A DNA stretch of 54,175 nt from the NCBI GenBank assembly GCA_001600875.1, contig BCLD01000012.1:437766-491940 (forward strand), read 5' to 3'. This document shows positions 12,711 to 24,230 of the stretch, one piece after another (position 1 is the first letter of the stretch; every line of letters begins with the position of its first letter). Below the pieces are notes generated by a model that had not been told where the DNA came from, made no database searches, and worked only from the letters and a program-made list of their open reading frames with translations. This DNA is from Solicoccozyma terricola. Its lineage: Eukaryota > Basidiomycota > Tremellomycetes > Filobasidiales > Piskurozymaceae. Position numbers and translations under genes: made by a program.

Positions 12711-15529
12711 ATGGAGAGCAAGCAGTACACCTCCTCCATTCATATAATCGGCAACGACATGGATGCAGAACCTCCCACCAACACAAACGTGTCGCATCCA
12801 TCCTCGACCGACGTCCAGCAGCAGCAGGACATCACCCCCACCACATCCCTATCTTCGTTACCGCAAAAGTCTCGGCCTTCTGCCCCATCAACGTCGTTAT
12901 CCCCACAACAAGAAGAATTGCTACTAGATGAAGTAGCGGTTCCTCCAAGCCAGGATACGTCAAGACCCCCTTCCCGCTCATCAGTTGACCGGGACATCCC
13001 TCATCATCATCACCTCCGCGCTTCTTCTCGTGAACGATCCGTCGGCGCAGGAGCAGCAATCAAGCGACGTTTGTCGGCAACACTCGAGGCATTGAATCTC
13101 GGATTAGGTGGATATAATCCGGATCAAGGAGTTCGTGTCCTGGCTGCTGGTGTTCAAGGTGATAGTGTTGGCATTGGTGCCCTTGCTGGAAATCCTACTC
13201 AGAGTATGCAAAAAGTCGAGGTTGAAGCGTACAGAGATGGCGCCATAGCCTATCGTTCAAATTCAACCTCGGATCTCATCGCCAGTCTATCCCACAAGGC
13301 GGAAACTGAGGGTAAGGGACAGAATGAACAGAAGAGCTCGCAGTTCTCTGGTAATCTTAAATCAGAACGCAAGAGAGCAACAACAACGTCGGAAGGATCA
13401 CCTGGGAAATTCGATGGTACCAGTCATCATGCATACAAGACGGCACCCTCGGTGATTTCCGTAGCGTCTAGTTCATCATCGCATGATAAACATGGCTCGA
13501 CTGCCAGTCAGCGATTCTCAACATTCCTTGCCTCCCGCTTCTTGAATACGCCCTCCCCAAAACCCGCGGGATCAACATCCACTCCCATGATACCCACCCG
13601 GAATTCACTCATTCAAGGACACCAAGAGCAACCTGCGGAATTACCCAGGTCAACTTCATCTCCCGCTGCTACCCCCTTGTCCTCTCTATCTACTCAAGAT
13701 TTCCCTTCTACGAAATCAGATAATATACTCCGGAGATCGGTGTCAAATCGACGAACAGATGGGGCTGGTGCAGATTCGCACACCACCTCGAGACGTCACG
13801 CGTGGGCTTCATCTCGCCGTCTACGAACTGTACCTTCCATCCGGCCTTCCGAGGAAGACGTCACTCGTCTACCCTCAAGAGAAGCGGTGGAGAAACCCTT
13901 CTACCCTGATTCTGGTCCCGCTGCGACTGAGGTATCAGAATTCGCTAAATGGGGTGGTCCAGTCTCCGAAGTGGGCGTATTGGGGGTCGATGGTAGTTCT
14001 GGTTCATCCGGACAAGGATCTGAACGTTCCAAGTATCCTGCCACCTCAGTCGAGAAAGAAGATTTCTTCGAGCCACTGACTCACGCTCAGCGTAGTTTTG
14101 TCGCTATCGACGGGACGACCGATTCTGCTCTCTGTGCTGCAGGTATAGGCTTCGATGCTGCTCGTTATGGAGCGAAGAAGCGTGTTCGACAGGGTATTGG
14201 GGAAAGGGTGGTTGTTGAACAGGAAATGGGAAACAGTATGGACGCAGGCGGGTTCATTGTGGAACTACCTTATGTCATTGGATTCGAGAGGGATGTGCTG
14301 GATTTGTGAGTACGGTGTGGTCAGAATGGAGGATACCGGTCTGACTCTGAGATCTTGCTCCGCAGAGAGGCAATGCTGCATGAGAGTTATCGCGAGATGG
14401 CAGGCGGAAGACATACGTTCTACCCCGAAACAAAGCCGCCACCGAGCAAGGTACTCGACGTGAGTTGGGAGACGAATTGGCCTTTGGTATCTGAGAAGCA
14501 TTACAGACGGCTAACCATTACGACGGTGATTGTTGCAGATTGGTACGGGGATGGGCCTGTGAGTTAATGTGAAGCAATGTTTAACGGCGGAATTCGGCAC
14601 TGACCGGTCTTCACTTTCAGATGGCCCATAGCCATGGCCCAAGAATGGCCGGACTCGACTTTCGTTGGCTTCGATCTCGTACCCGTGCAGATCGATCTCG
14701 CCACTCTGACCAGGGGCTATGCAGCACGGCTAGCCAAGGCAAAGCTGGCCCTTCCGACTGGTGATACAGAGACCGGATCAGGTGCTGAGATTAACTATGC
14801 AGACATCAAGGGCAGAGTACACTGGCAGCTTGGTAATTTGTGAGTGAACGCATACCTCCCCGACATTTCTCGCTTGGCTTACCATCGCAACGCAGTCTCC
14901 AACCCCTACCTTTCGACGCCGGCACTTTTGACTTTGTCCATATCCGGTTCTGCGGTCTTGGAGTACCAGAGTCCAAGTGGCTCGACCTACTGCAGGAGGC
15001 TAAGAGGGTATTGAAGCGGGGGACGGGAGTGCTAGAGGTAAGTTCAGAACGCCTCCGTCGGATGATCATGCTCCGCTGATCCGCTGACCGCGTCACTTGC
15101 CGTCACCAGGTTGTAGACACGACGTACTCCCTCCCACAGTCCGCGACAGTAGCCCGGCGCTTTTCATACGAGACTCTCCTGCGAGCCGCTTTCGTACATC
15201 CTCTACCATTCACACAAATCCGGCCGGCGCTCGCCATGTCGGGGTTGCACGCAAAGCAAGTCCTCCAACAGACATTCCATCGCCGACCGACCGAGGACGA
15301 AATCTTCGATGCATCGTTCCTGTTCACTCGGTCAACGGACGTATGGGCGGATAGCGCTTTAGGAAAGAAGCAGAGACCAAGAGTAAAAGGTTTCTCTAAA
15401 AGCGAGGGTGACGTGTTCGTTGAGATGGCGACGAGGAACGATCATGACAAACAGCGGGGGCAATCAGGTGAATCGAAGACAGCCGGTGACGAGGTCGTAC
15501 TGACGGCATGGATATGCGAGAAGCGATAG
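12711..15529 (+). CDS. SAM-dependent methyltransferase with long disordered N-terminus
   Basis: First exon (12711-14305) encodes about 530 residues, mostly low-complexity Ser/Thr/Pro/Gln sequence; ATG 12759 is an alternative start. The C-terminal third is a Rossmann methyltransferase. Joining three exons across two introns (14461-14539 and about 14560-14620) restores motif I as VLDIGTGMGLWPIAMAQEWP, followed by TFVGFDLVP (acidic residue binding SAM ribose), FDAGTFDFVHIRFCG (motif IV region) and EAKRVLKRGTGVLEVVDT (motif V). These are class I SAM methyltransferase signatures similar to many fungal proteins of unknown substrate. Stop TAG 15527-15529, only 70 bases from the convergent PWP1 stop. 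About six exons. The substrate, small molecule or protein, cannot be told from sequence. Confidence 0.88.
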
Positions 15530-15599
15530 AGTACGCTCATTATGAAGGAGCAGATGTTTGCATCAACGACGCATATAAATCATCATGTCATACAATCTC

Positions 15600-17718
15600 C
15601 TACACCTCTTCCTCATCACTCTCCTCTTCCTCATCAGCTATACCTATTACTCCAGCGCTGTTCTTCTTCGCCTCCGCGAGCTCCTTTCCAACCTGTCGAA
15701 GACGTGGCCCAAAGGCTTGACGGGCGCCAGAGTTGGTTGACACGTCCCATAATTGAAGTTTGGCTTGGGAACCGGCTGCGGCGAGAGTAAGAGGAGAGTC
15801 TGGAGACCATTTGAGGGTGAATACTTTGCCCTACAAGGGGGTCACACATCCACGTCAGCTTCTGCGTTGTATTTCAACGTCTCTTCGTAAACTCACTACA
15901 CCCAAATCTCTACTCGTCACCAAACTGATCTCCCTCTTGCCCTCATCCTCGTTAACGTTCCAAATCTTGACGATCTTGTCCATTCCACCCGTCGCCAAAC
16001 ATCCGGGTACATGTGGGTTGACATCGAGAGCGGACGCAGGTCCATCATGTGCAGAGATGGTATACTTAGGTTGAGCTTGTGTGCCGGAAAGTGGTGCTTT
16101 CTTCGACTTCTTGCCGCCCGTTGATGCGGTACTGACCACGGATTCCGAAGACGAGAGCATTCGAGCATCATAACACAATACCAAACCATTCTCGAGCGAT
16201 ACCTATCATGGCCCCAAAGGCTTAGTTCAGTCCCTTTTCCTACCACACTTCACCACATGCCTCCGAAAAGCAAAGAAAAAGACTCACAAAGAAATCCATC
16301 TCCTTCCAACAATCCCACTTGACACATTCCACATCACTTCCCAGCCGTCCCGTCCCAACTCCTTCTCCTACCGTCCTTGAATCCCAAACTTTCACCGTCC
16401 TCTCTCCGGCACTCAACACAACCGTCGAATGTGGAGCCGTAGTCAAACCCGGTGGTCCTCCACATCCAGGTACACCGTATTTATTCCATTCTACTGATAG
16501 TACTTTTTCTCCAGGGTGAATTGAATCCCACGATTTTATAGCTGCCATTGGTGACTCTCTTGTCAAATCCCAAAGTTTAATGGTCTCATCAGCCGATGAG
16601 GATAGGAGGAGATTCCGATGTGCTGGGGTCCATGAGAGGGAGATGATTGATTGGGTGTGATGGAGTCCATTTGATGGTGGAGGTGGTGGTGGGAGTCTAC
16701 GCTTCTTCTTCCCTGTCCCTACAGCTGCTGGTGGTTCAGGAATCAATGAAGGTGATGGTCCTAATATTGCCGTTGGATATAATCCATCTAGAACATCTAA
16801 ATCCCAAACTTCAATCGAAGTATCAAACGTCCCAACAGCCACATAATTCCCATGAGTCTTCTCTTCTTTCCTCCCATCAACACCTGGTGCTCCAGACCCA
16901 GACGCAGGGAAATCCAACCATTCGACACATAACGGCATGGAAGGTAACATCAAATCATGATGAACCCAGAGATTTTCCTCGGATTCGTCGTATACGTGAT
17001 ATTCAAGTGATGAGAGGTCGTCGGATGTTTTAGCTGTGAGGATGAGAGAGTCTGTAGGGTGGATTTCTAGAGCCGCTCGGGAATCTTGAGAGGTGGCGTC
17101 GTCTTCAGGCTGGTAAGGGGGGATAATGGGTGATGTTTTGTGAGCTCTCTGTGTCTGTGTTCATTCAACTGTGGACTTCGAGAAGACGTACCTGATTCAA
17201 AGTAATGTAAGGATCGTCGTTGTTATCACGATAAAACGTCAACCCTTTGATATTAGAGAAAGCCCCCATCGCTGCTCCACGGGATACTTCAGTATCATAT
17301 GTATCGAGATTGTAAGCTGAGAGGTCGTTTGGATCTGATGGATTTGCTTTGGTAGGTAGAGTCGAAGCCATGTCTACATCTCCATCTTCGTCTGCTACGT
17401 CAGAGCCAGAACCTGAGGCGGAATCCTCGTCGCTGATAAAACATCCGCATTTAGCATTTTCTTTTATAAGTGATCTCTCCCACTTTGACCGATGCACAAA
17501 ACTCACTCTTCCCAGTCCCCATCACCACCCTCTCCATCTCCAGTCGGATTTCCCATCTCCAAATCCTCCATCTCTTTCCTCAACTTCTCCAACACGCCTT
17601 CACCGCCCATCCTGCCTACTCGCTCTACTTCCTGGTCTGTGAGCTCATAGCGGGTTGGAAGAGGAGCTGCTCTACCGCGTGGGATAAATGTGAGGGAAGA
17701 TATTAGGGTCTGAGACAT
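15600..17718 (-). CDS. PWP1: Periodic tryptophan protein 1, WD40 ribosome biogenesis factor
   Basis: Nucleolar WD-repeat protein needed for 60S and rRNA processing in yeasts. Start ATG 17718 (MSQTLISSLTFIPRGRAA) is followed by a PWP1-specific acidic stretch, then YNLDTYDTEVSRGAAMGAF and NIKGLTFYRDNNDDPYITL, diagnostic of the family. WD units include FPASGSGAP...VAVGTFDTSIEVWDLD, TPAHRNLLLSSSADETIKLWDL, TVVLSAGERTVKVWDSR, DVNPHVPGCLATGGMDKIVKIWNV and the last SPDSPLTLAAAGSQAKLQLWDV. The C-terminus is acidic (IADEEEESDEEEV), with stop at 15600-15602. Four or more introns. Divergent from GYP1 across an interval with three CACGTG boxes. Intact. Confidence 0.95.
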
Positions 17719-18098
17719 GGTGAGTGAATGTACCGACGATCGAGGTGATACTTGGGAGGAGCAAGGGATAGTTGACCCTGCTGTGGTTGAAATATCTTGG
17801 GAATCTTGGAATGCCACGTGACACTGTGTAATGTTGCCACTTTCACGTGACAACTGGGTGGGTGGTCCCCTGTGCTGTTCCCCCAAGTGCCACGTGCCAG
17901 CAATAAGGCCAGCGAGCACCCATAGCCCATACATCAGGTCATGACCAGCGCTCATCCACATCCTTCCCCCTCCCCCCCCTCTCCACATCCATACACAGAA
18001 ACGACAACCCAATCCTCCCTACATCCGACCCCCTCCCCTCCCCTCCCCGCTTCCCCCACCGCCATCCTCCACCTCCGCCCCATCCCGTCCTCCTCACG
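17719..18098. promoter_or_regulatory. Divergent PWP1/GYP1 promoter with three CACGTG boxes
   Basis: Perfect CACGTG palindromes at 17815-17820, 17844-17849 and 17891-17896, the first two followed by AC. This is the core bound by bHLH factors such as Cbf1. All three lie 97-178 bases upstream of the PWP1 ATG. The GYP1 side (about 17950-18080) is C/T-rich, typical of a fungal 5' leader. Confidence 0.55.
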
Positions 18099-21054
18099 AT
18101 GTCCAATCCACAACGCACTCAATCTCCAAGATCGCCTCTCCCATCCACGCTCTCTTACGCTGCTTCATTCACACTCCCCACAAGCAGGTCGAATAGTCCT
18201 GCTGCTCGTCGTGGGAATGTTGGGAGTGGGTCTGGGTCTGGGTCTGGATCTGGGTCTGGGTTGTTGGGTGCAGAATATGGAGGAGGTGGTGCATTCGGTG
18301 GTGGAACACGAGTTGCTTCTTCTAGTACACGAGCTGTTATAGGACAAAAGAGCGGAGGTAGGAGGGAAAATAGACGATCTGAGAGTTGGGATGATGCATG
18401 GGATTCATCATCCGATACTGAATCACCATTAAACGTCAATACTCGTCCACCACCACCAAGGCAATCAACATCATATCAATCATATTCTACATCACGCAAC
18501 GTCTCATCTTCAACACCGATATCATTCAATCGACCAGTTTCTGGAACTAGTAGAACTAGCACGGAAGTTGGAGGCGTTCAAGGAGAACATTTAGTAGCGT
18601 CTTCTAGTTCTAGTGGGAATGTCGGCTCAGTTGGGGTAGGTAGTGGTAGTGGTGTTGGGAGTTGGAAGGAGATTAGTCCACCTAGTCCAGGAGGATGGGA
18701 AGGGAATACTTCAGTCGGATCTAGAACTGGAGATGGTGGAAGTGGAGGTGCAAATATAATTGTGAAAGGAGGATTAAGCAGATTGGTTGCTTTAGCTGGT
18801 TCATCGAATTCACGAGGAGGAGGAGGAGGAGGAGGAGGTTCCCGTATTGAAGGAAGTTCATTACAACCCGACTCGGAAAATCAATCAACAAATCGGTCAC
18901 ATTCACCTGCTACACCACGACGTATAGCTGGATTCGTCAGTCAATCTTCTACCATCTCCAACGTTTCCTCCGCTACTACCGTCACTCCTACACCTCAACC
19001 ACTTCAAATCCAACTACCGGAATCATCAGATACACCCTTAGTCGACCACGACTCAATAACAAAAGCAACAACAGAAGCCTCAACTTCAACTCTTAACGCG
19101 AATATAGCTGCTGATACACCTTCACAAACGGGAGAGACATGGACTTTAATTCAAGGTGAAGAAATCCAGGAAGCCGAGAGAGAATTCAAAGGATTGGATA
19201 TCAAAGATACTAGAGAAGGAGAAGGAGAAGGAAGGAAGGGTGATTCTGAGCAAGGTGGGAATGGATGGAAGGGGAAAGAAAAAGTGGGGAAAGAGGTGAT
19301 CAAGAATGATATCTTGGAGATCTTGGCTGGTGAGTGGTTTATTCTTTCGAGGATTTGATAGGATCTGTATCGTTGATAATTGACCGGGTTCTTGGCGAAT
19401 ATCAAAGATCCGTTATATTCGCTAAATTCCATGGAGACTTCATTACCGTCTACGTCCGATCAAAATTTCATGCACGATGCTAGAAAGCTAGGAGGTGGTA
19501 GTGGAAATGTGAAACGAGCAAGGTCAGTCCGGAGTGAAAGGAGAAGAGATAGGTTCATCAAAGTTCTAGAAGGGAAAGAGAGGAATGGGTATGGAGGTAG
19601 ATACGGCGGTCCTGCCGGAGCTGCTACTGTAGGGACGACGAAAGCTGGAGGAGTCGACGCTGGTGAGTCAGAACGTTGTGAAAAAGAGTCCAATGCGGAT
19701 GGAATATTGATCGTGCTAGGCGGGCGGCAATTTAACAGCTGAATTGAGGAAATTGGCTTGGTCGGGGATACCTCCTGAATTGCGACCGATCGCTTGGCAG
19801 ATGCTTCTCGTAGGTCGCTCATTAAACCCCGCCATGCCTTACGATCACTCACCGTCTGATCAATCTAGAACTATCTCCCTCTCCCTTCTCAACCCCGACT
19901 AACAACCCTCCATCGCAAACGTCGGGAATACGCTCAATTGGTAGAACAAACTTTTGGAAGAGGCTTATCATCTATGGAAGCGAATATTTGGCATCAGATT
20001 GAGATCGATGTGCCGAGAACCAGACCGGGAGTGGCATTGTGGAGTTGTGAGGCGACGCAGAGAGTGAGTGGTAGGTTCCATTAGGTCTCAGTGTGGTGCT
20101 GATGATGAATGCCACTAGTCACTGGAAAGGATACTATATGTTTGGGCAATCAGACACCCGGCGTCGGGATATGTTCAAGGGATCAACGATCTCGTGACAC
20201 CATTCTTCGAGGTGTTCTTGAGTGCATATATTGGTACGTTTTCCGGCACCCCTAAAACCACGGGCAATATCTGACCTTCTGCATCTTTATAGACTGTGAT
20301 CCGGAGCTGTTCGATGTCTCAAATCTTCCCGAACAAGTCTTGGCAGCAATCGAGGCGGACTCGTTCTGGTGTCTTTCCAAACTCCTTGATGGCATTCAAG
20401 ACAACTACACCTTTGCTCAACCTGGCATTCAGCGGTTGGTACGGCGGATGGGCGAGCTGGTACGGCGAATAGATGGTGGGTAGGCGCGACTGTTGTGCGA
20501 ATGAGGTTATTTGTTCATCCCTATATCGGTATGATTCAGCTCCGCTTGCTACTCACCTCGAGGAGCAAGGCGTCGAGTTTATGCAGTTCGCCTTCCGGTG
20601 GATGAACTGCCTGCTCATGCGAGAGATTAGCGTGAAATGCACCATCAGGATGTGGGACACATATTTGGTGGGTTGCAATTGGCTGAATCAAGTGCAACGG
20701 CTGATGAGGTCTCGTTCACAGTCCGAGGGCACCGACGCTTTCTCGCAATTCCATTTGTATGTCTGCTCTGCATTCCTTGTCAAGTGGAGTGAGAAGCTAC
20801 GGGAGATGGATTTTCAGGTGAGTCCGATGGTAGGCGGTGGATCGCGCAAGCTGGTCAAACTAAACCTAGAGCCTCACCTTCAGGAAATCATCATGTTCTT
20901 GCAATGCCTACCAACGCAGCCATGGACAGACCACGATGTCGAACTGCTCCTATCAGAAGCATTCGTGCTCAAGTCGGTGTGGCAGGGCGCCGAAAACCAT
21001 TTCATGGGATTGCCGGCGGCGCCGCTTGGAGGAGGAATGGGTGGAAGACAGTGA
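18099..21054 (+). CDS. GYP1: TBC-domain Rab GTPase-activating protein (Gyp1/TBC1D22 type)
   Basis: Stimulates GTP hydrolysis by Golgi Rabs (Ypt1 in yeast). The first exon, from ATG 18099 to about 19330, encodes roughly 410 disordered residues rich in Ser and Gly, including Gly-Ser repeats near 18220-18265 and a GGA-coded Gly run near 18814-18838. The TBC domain begins at about 19740: AELRKLAWSGIPPELRPIAW, then IEIDVPRTRP (IxxDxxR arginine finger present), YVQGINDLVTPF (YxQ glutamine finger present), EADSFWCLSKLLDGIQDNY, FMQFAFRWMNCLLMREIS, MWDTYL joined to SEGTDAFSQFHLYVCSAFL. All catalytic features of an active GAP are present. Six to eight introns. Stop 21052-21054, 68 bases from the convergent DRN1 stop. 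Confidence 0.94.
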
Positions 21055-21122
21055 CCCTCGATTGTATTGACATAGCGCTGCATCGGCTTCTGGCCCCACA
21101 ATCATTACATCGCCCGCCAAGC

Positions 21123-23981
21123 TCATTGGTACTTCTTAAATGCTTTTCGGAAAGCCGCAGCATCTGCTGTTTGCTGTGCATCCGTCTCTTTACAATTTCT
21201 CCAGTCCGTCCTAGCCTCCAGGCCGAGTAACTTGGCGAGGACGACGCTGTTGGACGTCGGATAAGTGGCTTTCTAGCGAATAACACACAAATCGCGAATT
21301 TCAACTCACCGTCCGAACTGCAGATTGAAGCCGGTACCGCGCAACTTGTGCACAAGGACCTCCCCGCTCGGCAGTTCCACTTTGAAATAGTTGCCCTTTG
21401 GAGTCGGATCAGGTTTTTCGTCCCAGTCGACGTTCATCTCCGCTCCCGCCGCTAGGAAAGCCTTCTTGACCTGGTCCGCAAGATTGTTCGGAATTGGAAT
21501 GACCTGTATGTGCGCGTGGCCACCTTTCCCTGCCAGTCTAGCGACCTCGAATGTCACAGGTACTGCTCCAAAATCATTGTACATCGCTCGCAGTCTCGAC
21601 TTGAATTTGCCAATTTCGCTCATGATTGGGATGGCTTCGTCGATGGGGATGGCGGAGAGTGTTTGGTGATGGCCAATGGGGATGATCTGGACATATGCGG
21701 ATGAGCATTCAAGCAGAAGCATTCCGTTAACAGGCCATCGATGACTTACGAGGACATGACCGCCACCGGGTACCAGCGAGACTGGGGACCCGGTAGAGGG
21801 GACTAGAGAGCCCTTCGGCAAAGCGACGTACGCCTCGGACTCGATGGCGACAACGAGGTGTTTGCTGTTGTTTTGACAGAATGTTCGGTCCCAATGCAAG
21901 GTTCCATACAGGCACAATCAGACTCACGCAACATGCTTTCCACTGAGACAGAACCAACCTGGAGGGATGAGGCTTAAACGTCAAAAGCCGTGCGAGGGGA
22001 AGTCGGTGAAGTTCCAGACTCACATTCCATATCTGTGACATGCTGTTTTGCCTTCTTCCTCTCATTTTGGTCAATAACCTTCGGGCACTCTCGGATGTAG
22101 TGCTGTCCGATTGCTTCACAAGCATTGCATTTGTAGTCTGGTGGCGGCACGCCTCCTTTTCGCGGTTCCTGATGCTGCGTTGCCAGAGTGCAGTCTTGTA
22201 TCCAGTGACCAGACTGCGGGAGGTCAAGATGTACTGTCAGGGCTTTGCGGCAATGCTCCATGAACGTAGGTCTGCTCACTTGTGAACATAACTTGCAGAT
22301 ATAGCTCTCTGGCGGAGGCCCGTCAGGCTTAGGATTTGGGCATTCGCGCGTCTCGTGCTATCGGCGAAGGAATCAGGATTCTCATCGGAGAACGCTGGGT
22401 TTTCCGATGATGCTCACCTCGAATGAACCACACTTTCGGCACCCTGACGACTGAGCGTGAAGTGGACAATCCTGGATCCAGTGCTGTTATAAACACCCAG
22501 CAGTGTCAGGTTCTCGTTTCCGCGACGCCACTTAGTTTGACAGAGACTCACTCCCGCCTCCTTGCACTTATGACAGGTATAGCTCGCGGGAGGAGGACCA
22601 TGTGATCCATCTGCTTTCCCCTTTTTATTCCCATTCATGGTCCCCCATAAGAAGTTTTGGTCATCTAATGGTCGCTTGACTCCACGTGCTGAGGCTCCGA
22701 CAGAATAGGGGTTGGGAGAGAGCCCTGCTGGTGCTGGAATAGGTGACATAGTAGGGGTGATGACCGGTAAGGAAAATGCGTATAGTGACTGGGTAGATGA
22801 AAGAGAATTCAGACCATGGAACAAACGCCGAATTTGCAGCATCACACACCTTCGGCTTCTTTTCCCCTTTGACAGCAGGGACAAACGGAGCTAACATGAC
22901 TGCTCTCGTGGTCTTCTCTCCATTTGAACCATCTTCGCTCTTCCATACGAAAGGCTCCCGCTCCCAGAAGTCCATCCCAGGCCAAACGACATATCGCGGT
23001 CGAGTACGCCTCATGACCTCCGCTACTTCTGGTACGCCGTACTCCAGCTCGGTGGGCGGTGCTACTCTACTGGCTGTAGCAATCCCGGCTGGTGCTTGCG
23101 AGAGAAGAAGGATATCGAGGCCGTGTTGCCATTCTGGACGAGCTTCGCGAGCCGCTTGGAGAGATGTTGTGGGAGCGGTAGATGGTCCGGCGAACGATGG
23201 TTGTGATAGTAGGGATTGGACGGACTGCTTGTTGATGGTAGAGTCATTGACCGGCTGGCGGTGAATAGCGTTAGTGAATGGTCTAATTGAGAATTTCCTT
23301 GCAATCTAACCGGAACATCCTCATTGGCCCCCTCAGCCGCATCGGCGTCAGCAGCTGGCTCTGAAGCTGCATATTTACTCCCAACCCATCCGATTTTGAC
23401 ACCCTGAGCGGTAGTAAGCGCACCCATCTTGCCTATGAGGAGGTTTCACACGGTCAGAACGGCCCCTTCGTAGTTGCAGAATGAGCCACATACCGAGTCC
23501 TATGAGATTCTTCGCGACCTCTCCCTTTGCTAACTTCGCCTGCAGAGCGGGAGGGAATGGTTTAGTGCCATTGATAAAGTATGTAGGAATAGGTACTGTC
23601 CCGGCGATATTGTATGAGTAAAAAATGAATTCGTGAACAAAAGGATTGCGGTCTCACACTGCAGTCCGTCCAATTCAGAGCCGTCACTTCCGTCTGGGAG
23701 CAGATCACCAACGATGAAGCAACCTGATTTTTCGTGGAGAAGATGTTCAACATGCGTGAACAACATTAGTCCCGAAAAGGCGCCCCCACGCACAATCAAA
23801 TGGACCGCTCTTGGTGTTCACAGTCGTCACCTTCTTGTGTAGGTCGGCCAAGGGACATTGTGGACCTCCAATGAAGAAGCTGAGCGGGTGGACAAGCGTC
23901 AGTCTCGATGATTGAGGGATATGTACTTTTGTACTTTCAGACTGACATCTTGAGCGGAGGAGGAGTAGCCATACCGGTCAT
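21123..23981 (-). CDS. DRN1: CwfJ-family lariat-debranching regulator (DRN1/CWF19L1) with zinc knuckles
   Basis: Associates with the lariat debranching enzyme and spliceosome in yeasts. Start ATG 23981 (alternative 23972). Intron joining gives KIFFIGGPQCPLADLHKKV then KSGPFDCCFIVGDLLPDG, the metallophosphatase-like N-domain of the family. The middle carries four CCHC knuckles across introns: CHKCKEAGHWIQDC, CRKCGSFEHETREC, CKLCSQSGHWIQDC and CNACEAIGQHYIREC (the last with one extra residue). The HIT-like CwfJ C-terminal domain 1 follows (KHLVVAIESEAYVALPKGSL, VQIIPIGHHQTL, GGHAHIQVIPIP). C-terminal domain 2 is completed across the last intron as FGRVVLAKLLGLEARTDWRN, ending KKYQ with stop at 21123-21125. 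The last intron must use a late AG; nearer AGs give the wrong frame. At least ten exons. Confidence 0.92.
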
Positions 23982-24230
23982 GCGTTGAGGCGAGTGAGTG
24001 TGAGGAGACGAGAGCACGGTTAGGTGGGCAAGATCAGTTAGCTGTCTGGGTGGTAGCAATAACACTTGGAACAGGCACGTGAGTACAGTTAGTGCTACGG
24101 ATCATTTTGTTTATTACATCACCCAGCCATATGCAACATGTTTGCAACATGCTTCCAACAACTTCTAATCATCTCCTACACCCTCTCATCCCTAATGCTG
24201 TACTTCGTCCTACCATACATATTCGTGCAT

